A stretch of 64,000 nucleotides of DNA from Colius striatus (taxonomy: Eukaryota > Chordata > Aves > Coliiformes > Coliidae): NCBI RefSeq assembly GCF_028858725.1, contig NC_084759.1:90330889-90394888 (forward strand), given 5' to 3'. Positions within the stretch are counted from its first letter, which is position 1. Every line of letters begins with the position of its first letter. Of the stretch, positions 14,101-25,300 are shown one piece after another. The position numbers and the translations under genes are program-made. The notes beneath the pieces were generated by a model that did no database searches, was not told where the DNA came from, and worked only from the letters and a program-made list of their open reading frames with translations.

Positions 14101-15445
14101 CCAGATCCACCTACTGATTGTTTGCAGTTATATCCTCAGAGGAATACAGCATCTTTAACCTAATGCCTTAACAACCATGCACATACAAATGCTTTTATGC
14201 ATATTCCACAAAAGACTTCTCAACCACAGTACAAGACAAACAATACAACATATCAACAGTCTTTGTTAAATCCTACTTACCATCTTCTGGTCAAGAAAAC
14301 GCATGATGCTAATATACAACGAGATAATTTCTTTTAAAAACAAACAAATAACAATTGCTCAAACAGCAAATGTTATGGGCTTTAACAGATGTATTCTCCA
14401 GATTTCCTTACTGATCAGCCAAATCAATATCAAATTAAATCAGAAAAGACAAGAGCAAAATGACTTCCTGGCAGTACCACAAACCTTGGATGGTCACAAA
14501 CTCAGTGCAAGAAGTGGCATGGAGTAGAACTGAGCAACTGAGACCAACCAGCAATCTGCAAGCACACAAGTGTATCAAAGAACTTCTAGATGAGCTATGA
14601 AAGGCAGTCCCAATCCAGATGACAGTGAGTGACCTGGCAGAGGACAGTTGGCATCAAAAAACGGTAAAAAGTACAACTGAAGTATGCAATTATTTAACAA
14701 AACTTAACTTTGCTGGCTGAAGTAGCCAAATGTTTACAAGGCAAGGTAAGGAAGCAGTCCTATCTCTCTCCCTTACAGGATCACAGAATCACTAGTAGGA
14801 AGCTTCATGAACAGCTTTGCTTTGGTACCGGGTTGTGCTTTGAAGCTGAGCTCTGAGATCTGCTGCAAAGCCCTTGCCACATTCACATAAGCAAAACTTC
14901 TGAAGACAGATTTCAAATCTTCCAGCCATATACAAAAAAAGTTTTTATTTTTGTTTGCTCCCCCCTTCCTCATAGTTCCCCCCTCAGAATACATTAATGG
15001 TCTCTTGCAGAAGTACACCTCGTTCTTTACCAAACAAGCAAACCAAAAAGAAAACATGCAGAGTAGTAATAAAATACCCCAAACAAACCATAACACAAGG
15101 AAATGCTGCAGAAAGAGTTCTTGTGGTTCTACATCAAAAGCAAAACCAAGATGTCTGGGTTGTAAAGTTTTATGCTGTCTTGAGAGGCACCAAAGGTTTT
15201 ATGGAGAGATGTGTGTCCTAACATGTGTTAAACCAATCTAGCTCACTTTAGGACAATCAGAGATTCATTCACTAAATGAGATCCAAGTTCTGGTAAAATG
15301 TGGTGACATCAACTGCTAAAGAAGATAACTAGGAGTCTTGACAGACCTTGAGGAAGGACAGCAGTGGGGGTGAGGGAAAGACCTGGAAATATCCATGATT
15401 TCTCCCACATGAGAGCATTACTTCAGTTACAGTAAAGAGAAGAAA
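11156..15445. other. Intergenic stretch downstream of RRP1B, no recognised gene
   Basis: AT-rich. The longest open frames (11654-12076 plus, 14773-15096 minus) lack family features. A 3' extension of the RRP1B transcript into its right part is possible if the distal AATAAA near 14944 is used. Confidence 0.5.
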
Positions 15446-15475
15446 CCAGTTTACGATATGATGAGCGTAAACTGG
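15446..15475. repeat. Perfect 10-bp inverted repeat with 10-nt loop
   Basis: CCAGTTTACG (15446-15455) and CGTAAACTGG (15466-15475) flank ATATGATGAG. It would form a short stable hairpin in DNA or RNA of either strand. It lies about 75-100 bp beyond the proposed RRP1B poly(A) signal; function unknown. Confidence 0.85.
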
Positions 15476-15547
15476 CTTTGGCACTTGTGTTACTGAAAAT
15501 AATGTGGTGACTGTTCCTAACTCTGCAGGGCACCAGCTGTGACCAGG

Positions 15548-15553
15548 TTTATT
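15548..15553 (-). terminator. Candidate RRP1B poly(A) signal
   Basis: TTTATT on the plus strand reads AATAAA on the minus strand, about 630 nt past the RRP1B stop. It is the first canonical hexamer I found downstream of the stop codon. It implies a 3' UTR of roughly 0.65 kb; a later site (for example near 14944) is also possible. Confidence 0.45.
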
Positions 15554-16178
15554 TGCAACAGTGACCAGCTGAGCAGCTAGACATTCCTTATCCCAGGGAA
15601 ACCTTGCTTACTATCTGTCTGTGAAGCTACCCAAGTCCAGCTGTTATTAAACAGATAATGTGAGGTAATCATTACTTCCAGAAGTGGTATTAATAGAATG
15701 CCAAGGGTGACACGGGGACAAGGATGGTGTGAAAATTTAAAATACATGAGCAACTAGTAGGTTTAAAATCCACATCATCTGCATTTTAAGCCTTGTCCAG
15801 TGAAAGACAGATTAACAGCATGAAGTGCAAGTTTTCTTAAATTGGCTCCAAAAAAAAAAAATCACCAGAACAATCAAACCCTGAACATTCTTTAACTAAA
15901 TGAACAAGTCTCTTGGGAATGACATGGGCAAAGACTTTATGTTTTGCAGACCAAACCTGAGCAGAGACTGGATTTTGTTTCTTTTCTGTAAATAGATAAA
16001 ACAAGTATTTCAAGATACAGCTGAAGTGGTGTCAAAACAGCCATGTCCCAGGTCACAATCCAAATTTTGTATTTACAATTCATATTAACTTAAAAAAATA
16101 AGGAAGTTCAAAATACCTCCAGAGAAACATTCTAAGTTAGCAAAATGTCCTGTACAAAAGTAGGTCACATCTGTTCGT

Positions 16179-16369
16179 TTAAAACAAGTTCGTAGCTGTT
16201 GGTTTCTTCTTAGCTGATATAGTAAATGGTTTCTTCATTTGGACCTCTCCTGATGGGGTACCTGCGGGTGATTTCAGCACCCCATGACGGGGTTTCTGTT
16301 CAGGATTGAAAGCCACACGGGATGGTCCTTCTGGGCTGACTAATATACTTTTGTCGGTCTTTTTAAATT
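16179..16369 (-). CDS. RRP1B: RRP1B coding exon 16 (residues 696-757 and stop)
   Basis: Encodes [20 protein letters not shown] then [14 protein letters not shown] and a basic end [10 protein letters not shown] before the stop. Acceptor TTCAACAG|AATTTA. This C-terminal block is diagnostic of RRP1B rather than RRP1. Confidence 0.96.
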
Positions 16370-19300
16370 CTGTTGAAAAAACATGGAAACAAGTTAAAAG
16401 AAATACCACCTCAAGGACATGTCGACCAATTGTGGAATTGTCCAAACCTGGAAGTCTGTCTTAGATCCCTAAGTTAATGACTAGAGTTCAGAATCTAAGA
16501 CTTGGGAAAAAACCAAATGGAGAGATGGTGGTGAAGCACATCTCTTAGCAGGGACTCTTTGAGAACAGGGTCTGTTGCAATCCACAGAGAAGCTGTGAAT
16601 CATTTCCCACGGTTTCACAGGCCACCAGAGACTCTCAGAAACAACTGTGCTTTCTAGCTGTCCTCAAGACCATCACACTTCTGTTTAAAAGCTGGTGATG
16701 AGTAAGAAGTGGCTCTATTCTGGCTGTTAAACAGCACTGTTCTAGAGACTCCCTTCTGCTGGCGGGTAAGCGTTTTTTGTTCTCTCTGTGCGGCTGTGTT
16801 ACATTAACACATACATCAAAACCCACTATTCTCTGTTTGAATGTAGCCTATAGCACATCTCAGAGAGTCAAAGAAAAAAAAAGATAAACGAATACATGGA
16901 ATAAATTTTTATGCTATATAGTAAGACATTTATTTAACAGGGAAAACACTGTCTGCTTATACATGGGATCCAGAAAGGATTTGACATTTATCTGCTCATT
17001 ACCAGTAACAAATCAGAGTCAGCCAAGAAAACAAACAAAACTTTGATACTATACAGCCTGAGCTCATCAACATATCAATACCTTCTTCCTGGGAAATTGT
17101 AGTGAGCAATGAACACTGTGAAGTGCACGTTTCCCTAAGAGGTACCCTGCAAAAGTGCCATCTCAGGAAGTGGAATCTTGCTCTCCTGCACTGCATTTTC
17201 TCTCTGTGATGCTCAGTCTGCAAGTCAGGGATGCAGCACCCTGGGATAGCCCAAGTCTAGCTGTTGGGCCAAATGTCCTAAACTAACATCTCTTCTGGAC
17301 CGTAACTTTTAAGATGGTTTATAAACTATATACAAATATTGAGACAAAAATGGATTGGAATCATCCTGTTCTAGAGGGGTGAAGACTATAGGTGTGTATG
17401 AGTGCATACACCTTCCCTCTTCCTTGGATGCAAGACAGAGTGTGGAGACACACAGATGTATTAGACTCACCGGCAGTCATGTTTTTATTCAAGCCAAATG
17501 TGACTTTTTTGGAGCTGGACGACTGCAGCTTGTTCATCTAGAAAGCAAAATAAAGACATGAAATAAAGTAAGATTTTTGAGGCAATACTATGAATTCTTT
17601 TACGTGCATCCCATCCAAACTGATGCAAAGCAGCTTACTCATCTGATTTGGAACTCCTCTAGCGCTGGTCCCTGCTGACACATCACTGTATTTCTAGCCA
17701 AAAGCAAACACTCAATTTGTAGAGAAGTCCCACACTCTCCTTAACATGACTATGTAACTCAACAACAAAGATATTTCTCTATTAAATACACTGGCCTCAC
17801 TGCATTCAGGCCTTAGAAGTGCAAAGAGATCTTGAAAAGATATTATATGTTAAAAAAGTTTAGAAAAGAAGGCAGTCTTTTGAAACTCTGTACTGTAGCC
17901 AGCCTCCACAAATAGGAAGAAATGGGAGGCTCAAAGTACCTTCTGATTTTGAAAGCTAGCTTTTGATTTTGCTTTCTTGTGATATAGAATCACAGAATGT
18001 TCAGGGTTGGAAAGGACCTCCAGAGATCACCCAGTGCAACTCCCCTGCTCAAGCAGGTTCACCTCCATCAGGTCACATAGGAAAGTGTCCAGATGGGTTT
18101 TGAAAACGTCCAGGGAAGGAGACTTCACACCCTCCCTGGGCAGCCTGTGCCAGGGCTCCCTCACCCTCACAGCAAAGATTTTCCCTAATTTTAAGCAGAA
18201 CTTTTTGCGTTCCAGCTTTTGTTGATTACCCCTAGTCCTACCACTGGACACTACAGAAAAAAGTGTTGGCCTATCCTCAAACGAGTAGGTTCATAACGGT
18301 GTTCTTTCAAAAAGAAGGTAAAAGCAGAGGGGAAGGAAGAAGACATTTTGAAGATGCCTACAACTCTGGAGCTACATGTGACTCTAGTCTACAAGGAAAT
18401 GCAACAGCATTTCCAGTTCTATTGGCCTGTGTTAGGAAACTAACGTAGAGTGGAAGAGACAGCTTGAGGGAGGTCATGTCCTTTGCTGAGGCAGAGAGCT
18501 TGGGAAGAAACCCATGCCCAGCCTGAGCTGCCATGTGTGAGATCACATTACCTGCATGGATGCCCCGGTGGAAGAGATGGTGCTTCTGGCTTTCCTGAAG
18601 AATACTGGCTTTGGCAAAGTTGATTTTTCAAATTTTACAAAATCATTTCCTGGTTTTGCTTTCTTTTTCTTCAATGGTGACAGAGCAGTGCTGCTTTCCT
18701 ATAAAGGAAAAGAAGGAATAAACACTCTCAATATAAAAGTCCTGTAGTTAACTATATCTAGTATAGGTGTATACTCTATATAGGTATATCCATACTTAGA
18801 GCTTACCACATGTGGCTTCTGTAAATATTGCCACAGCTAAGAGACATTTGGTTGGTACTCACATAAGCTCATCATCATGGCCAACTCTCAGGAGTTAATT
18901 TTGCAGTTATCATGAGTGAACACAGAAGTTTAGGCCAAGCTCTGCACAGAAATAGGAAGGTTATTGCCAAGCAAAGAAGGAAGAACTAGTGATACATTTG
19001 CTTGGGCCATCAAATTGTAAACAAACGTGTTTCTTCATGTGTGTGAGGCTGCCTTCCAATCCACCCAGCTCTCCTCTACAAAAGTGCTGAATATTTTTTC
19101 TTGACCTTAAGCAAAATCTCTTCTATGATACCTCTGCATGGATAAGATACACAAGTAGCCAACAAACCCAGACTAAGATGGAGACTTTGGAGATTAAAAA
19201 CTCTGAAATGCAGCTATTGCGTATTGCTACTAGTTTGCCGCCTCAAATTCATCCTGAGGACTGCCATTCAAAGCAATCCTCTCCAGCACAAGGCAATTCT

Positions 19301-22300
19301 TAGGACCTGTACTGTCAGTGCCACTAATGAAGTGCCTCTAGAACTTTCCAACCTGTTGTTTTTGTGCCCCAGATATCTGTGCAGGGGAAAAGTTCTGCTA
19401 TGCCTCACGCATCAACCCACAGATGTTAAAGTCTGAAAGCAGTCCACAGCTGTTCTGTGGAAAATGTCCTGGGAATATGGCCTCTTTCAATTTCAAAATC
19501 ACTTCTTCACTTAAAGTGAAAAAGTGTAAGTCTTTTAGCTTTCTGAGTTCTGGAGACAACTGTGAAATAATGCTGAACTTATCTGTTTTTTTCCCTTCTC
19601 CCCCTCCTCTGTCATGATATTTAAAGCTAATTTTTTGGAGATGTGTGTTGTCTTTGAAATCAAGGATCAAAATGTGCATGATTTCTGTGCATAAACCCAG
19701 TATTAGATAACATTGGTTTATTTCCTATGTTTGGTTATTTCTCAAGCAATGAAAACAAAATTAGCAAAGCCTAGTTTGCTCCACATTTGTGCATTTTACC
19801 TTTAACCCACGCTCTTCTTTCTTATACCAATACTCTCATTCTCCTCCTGACCCAGTTCCCAAATTTCTTATCCTTGTCTCCGTCCCCCAACTCCCACTCA
19901 ACACACACGTTAACACGCAGCTACCTGGACTGGGCAAGAAAACAGCAAATGCTGTAGTTTCTTTGGAATTACACATGGAAGAAGGGCCTGCTAGCCCATA
20001 CATTGACTGGCCAGCCAGCCAACAGACCATTCTGGGGTCATGCTGCTGCCTTTCCCTCAGTGGCTACACTGGTTTGTGTTAACTACTAATTTCCATGAAG
20101 CTTGCAGGAACTTCATTTTGATTCTCTTACAGATCTTTGAACCTGTTGGTCAGCTGCAGCGAAGCTTTACAAATGGAGATGGAGTGGCAAAATTGTATTT
20201 TCTTAGAAACTATGCTTTCATAGAGAAAGAAGGAGGAATGGAATATTTAGACAACAGGAGACAAAGCTGGTGATTCCTACTTTGGAAGCCCCGCAGTGAG
20301 AAAAACACAGTTTGCATGCTCGGGAGAGAGAAATGTTTTGGTTCTTCCCTCTCAGTACCTTGTCATCAAAAAATATAAAGTATCAAAGCTATTTTGATGC
20401 TCTTTAAGCAATGTTTCAAAATGCATTTTTTCCCCTTGAAGGACTGAGTGGTTATGTCAAGTTCATACATGAGGCTGTACTGCTTAACTAATCATATATT
20501 TTTAACCTTCAGTCAAACAGAGGTCAGCTGATTGGCTACTAACACGCATTTTTTAGTCAGAAGATGGGAGCTGTTTTGTATTCCAACTCTCATTTATGCT
20601 TTATGAACTTTCTTTTTACTTCCAAGAATATAATTGAACCCATATATGTGTCAGGGTGAATACGCACACAGGAAATGAGCAGTTAGAAGAATTTCAGTGG
20701 CACGACAGGAAAGAACCCTTGCACTCTCTCTATTAGTCACACTGCCAAAAATACACATTGCAAAATGCTTCTTGACTCTCAAATTGCTGAGCAAAATCAA
20801 CCCTATTGTACTTATTGACATGAAGAAAATGGGAGTGGGAGGGACAGAGGAAAAAAACATGGATTGTTCCCAAACTGCAAGATAAATTTTTGAAGAAGTC
20901 TATAATCAGACCTTTGTAGCAAAAAAACCCACAGTATTGTCTTTGTAAGAAACTGGACCATTAATAAACATGATCATATAGCCATTGATGACATTGAAGG
21001 TCACAGTGCTGTATTCTGGAAAGGTTCCTATGAAACCTTATCTAGGTGACCCTGCTTCTGCAGGAGGGTTGGACTAGATGATCTCTAACGGTCCCTTCCA
21101 ACCCCTACCATTCTATGATTCTCTGTTCACTCTTTTCCCAAATACTTTCCCCATACAGTACTAATTGTTTAAGATGGATAAGTGAGCTAGCAGAAGGAGG
21201 CACTATTGGAATTGCTGTGGGTAATTTCACAAGGAGCTTACACTGATCTAAGTGTGTGGTGCTGGTGCTGAAAAAGAGATTTTCTATCTTCCCGTTCTTT
21301 TCCTTTTGCAAAAATACGTCCTTTGTGAACATGCTGTAAGCTCAATCAGACACCGAATACAAAGGAATTATTAACCCACAGATCAAAAAAAAGAAGAAAA
21401 AAAATAAAAAGAAGAAAAGAGAGATCACCTATTTCAGCTGAGTAGCCGGCACAGGCTTCAGTGTCATTGCACAGGAGGGCATAAGACTGTGGCGGGTGTG
21501 GATTTCTGGGGAACCGAGATCTTTCTGGTGACCATGTATGATGACATCAGCATGCAACCTGCCCATGAAGCCCCACACTCAGAAAGCTAAAGCCAAATTT
21601 GGAAATGAGTCAGGCAGGTCATGAATAAGGCAGAGAAAAGAATGAAATATACATACCCCTTTCTTGCTTTTCTTGCATGCAGTCTCTGGAACCCCATTGG
21701 CTTCAATAGAGTTTAGCATCTCTTTTACTTTCCTCTTCTTTTTCAAGGTTGTTGTTTTCTGGCTCGAGACTTTCATTCCTTCCAAACCAAGTGGCTTTGT
21801 CTTTGTCTTCAATCTGACCTTTCTGGAGGATGTAGATGCAGAGTCTGCATCTCCTGACAGACTCCCCAACAATCCTTCCTTGCTGGATTTCACGTCGGTT
21901 TGCTGCAAAAAGGGATCCCCATTCACCAAGACAGCCCCTGCTTTCTGTTTCTTTTTCACAGTCTTTGGAGTTAACGGTGTCACAGATGGGTGGACATCCT
22001 CTGCTTCACTGGCATTAGCTGGTCCATTCTGACACTCTGGTTTTGTGGGAATATTTTGCAATTTTGGATTAATTTTCTTCAACTGACTCTTTTTACTCTG
22101 TTCTGCATCAGTTGGACTCTTCTGCACTGAGATACTGTGATTTTCTCTGGTGGTAGTTGCTACGCTTGTGGTCTCATTTGTCTCATTTACTAACAATTTA
22201 TTTTTCTTCCTTTCTGTGTTATTTTCTGGCACCTTTCCTTGGCTTAAAACATTAGCTCCAGATGTTTCAGCTATTCCCTCCTCACAATTTCCATCAGCTG

Positions 22301-25300
22301 TTCCAGAATCCGCGCTTGGGCTGTCCCTCTTCCTCCTTTTTTTCCTTTTCTTCTGGGAAACTGATGTCTCCTTCAGATTTGACATCTCTTGTTCACCCTC
22401 TAAATCTGTCCCAAAAAGAATGCCATATAACACAGATGTGAAACACAAAAGCACTTACAACAACTAAATTCTAGCCTACCTTTCTTTCCCCCCCTCTTTT
22501 TTCCTTTTTCTTTCTTTTAACATAGGTGTACTATTTTCCTGCTATCATCCTGCACAAGTTTTACCGTTGCAGTCCTCTGATGCCTGGCCTAATTAATATT
22601 TTGCTGATCTTGCCTGGTCATAGCTAACATCTTAACCATTCCCTGTGGTAACTATTTTGTATGGTACTTTTGCTAGAAAAAGTTATTATTTCCCAACCGT
22701 TAAGCCCATCAGAAGGCAACTCAGGGGTTTAGTAGTTTGGGGTACGATCAAGCTTCTGCCATGTCAATATAAACCATGATGCTAAAGACACTTGCACCTG
22801 GTTCTCAGTAACTCTGTTCACCTTTCCAGAAACACAGCCAAATTCCTATATTCTAAGAGCCATCCTATTTTAAGATGACACGTTTCTGTTTTCCTACAGT
22901 AAATGAAACTGATCAATGGAACAATGAAAATAATTGCTTCCAGTTCTGATTTTGATTTACAATTTTTAAGGTGGTGCTTGCCTCAAAATTGGTAATAAAA
23001 TTCCCCTTGCTTTCAAAGAGACCTTAATTTCACATTTAACCTTCATCGCCACACGAACATCTCAACATCCTGAACTATCTGTTTGCCTGCTTTGGAAAAG
23101 CTTCTCTCTGAAACATTGCCACATTACACAAGTGACTGCAGACCGTTTTTCTTCCTAAAGTTGATCTTGTCTTACCTTTTACTTTTTCTAACTCGTTTTT
23201 CTCCCAAGGCTTGATAGCTTTTTTCTTTCGCCGCCTTCTGCTGAATTCATCGTCATCTTCATCTGTAGAAACATCTTCAGGAATATCTTGGGGGAAGATT
23301 CCTGTTGAGGAGGAAGGATAAGGTATCTGAATACTAGTAGTTCTATTTCTATGAACAGTTAATACTGTTCATATACAGCATAACTCCTGCAGAAGGAAAA
23401 TCAACTCCTTGTTCCCTACTCACCCCGAAAGAAAACCACAGGAGTGATTCCTGTTTAAGTACAAATAATCACCTTTCATTTAAGGACAAAGTACAGGGTT
23501 ACTCAAATTGTGAAGGGGATTTGGCCATCTCATAGTGTAGTGTGTTGTCATTAGATTTAAAAGAACTCCACAAAAACCTCCAAACAATATTTCTGAGATA
23601 CACATTTTTTAAAAAGGAAAAAAACCCTCCATGTCTGCAATACGCATTGTACAGAAACACTGCTCTATCCTTTAATGGAAAGAAGCTGCTGTCTCTGTAT
23701 GTTGCTCAGTCCTTACCTTGTTCTAAGTCCTCAAACCTGAAGAGGAAGGGAGAAAAGGAGAAACAAAACATTACTACTGGTTTAGTCCCGTCAAAAACAG
23801 TAGCAGCACAGTGTCATTGTACTTACTATGGTTATGTCAAAATAGGAACAACGGATTTTGCCCAGAAAGTTACAAAGAGCTCAATCTAGAATTGATCTGT
23901 CTTGAAAATCCAATCAATGAAAATATCAAGAAAACCGCAATTTAACACTTCTCCCATAACTGCAACTTGCATCACACACAATCAAATGTCACATCCTGCA
24001 GTACAAATCCACCCAGCATGGATAGAACTCAGCTAGCTGCAATTGTCGAGTACCAATGAGGAATAGTAGCACAGGCCTCACACACCTTATGCACGTTACC
24101 TAGGGCTGTGAGACAAGACTGCTCTCATGACATTGTCACCAGGACAAGTGAGGGTGTAGAGTCTAGCACAAGGTAGCACATGCAAGGTGTATTTCCACAG
24201 AACTCACTTTTTGATCAGCCTGTACAGACGTTTTCTGTTAAGGGAAGGTGTATTTTTCTTGCTCGCTAGTTCGAAGAGTGTCTCAGCAACAGCCTTATAA
24301 TCAAACTGTTGGAAGAAAATATGGCACAGCTTTTCTTAGCTTATCCATGCAAGATAACCCAATGCAGCTCATGTTATTTTCACTTCAAGCAGCATACACA
24401 CCCTTTAAACAGCCACTTCCTTTAAACCTAAAACTTGAGATATTTTTCCTCTTTACACCTCCTTCACACATGCATACTAACTTTTACAGATGGTTAACAG
24501 AACAACTGAACTCAGCAGTGTCACTTTCTCAAGCATTCTTAGTCTTAATTCTTACTCCACAGAGAAGAGCAAACCAACTTCAAAACTGCAAATATTTAGC
24601 TAAATATCAGACTCAAAGTGCGTCATGTCTTAATTCTTGCTTAAAAGACAATGATGCATGTATCTACCTGCATGTGTGTTTGATGGGTGGATCTGTAAAA
24701 TACATTACACTGCACTGGAAAAGGGTCTAAAACCCCTCAAACCACAACATGTTATCCTCTCTCTTACATATCACATCATCCATTACTTCTGCTCTTATCG
24801 TCAACAAAACTTATGCTGACTGCATCACCACTTGCAGTGACATTTTTGAACTCTTGGAATGGGAAGGGAGGAGCAGAAAAAAGAAGGCATGGGAGAGAGG
24901 AAAGAAGAATTAAGAATTTAGATATGGACTTATTTTCTTATAAACTACTCACATAGTACAGATTACTTAAGTTTTATCACCTTAAAGCAGGAGATTAAAA
25001 CTTTTTAACCTGATTATCTGATTAACACCTTTTACTTCTGTACCTTTTGAAAGGGATGAATAAAAAGAAAACAGAGGAGCAGAATCAAAAACAGAGGAAG
25101 TAAGCCACAAACCTGAAGAACAGTCCCGATACCTTCATCGTCATCATTTTCAGAAACATCCTCTGTTTTTTCAGAGCTCTGTGCTGATTTTCTTGACAAA
25201 CATCTGTCTGCTATTACAAGAAAAAAATAATATATGAAAAAATATGAATATTAATCCTTACATTTGTAAATAATGAGACAGCATACACCACTGACAGAAG

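Larger units (their letters stand above)
16370..21656 (-). other. RRP1B introns 13-15 (exons 14 and 15 lie inside)
   Basis: Introns 16370-17470, 17538-18551 and 18699-21656. Apart from two CR1 pieces and an A-rich simple stretch at about 21386-21424, nothing recognisable. Confidence 0.75.

Noticed and set aside
14778-14796. GGATCACAGAATCACT, a CR1-tail-like snippet
   Set aside because: Too short to separate from chance; no further CR1 sequence follows.
18865-18890. TGATGATGA on the minus strand as a box C of an intronic snoRNA
   Set aside because: No convincing box D and terminal stem at the right distance.
21664-22467. Plus-strand frames opposite RRP1B exon 13
   Set aside because: Shadows of the minus-strand coding exon.
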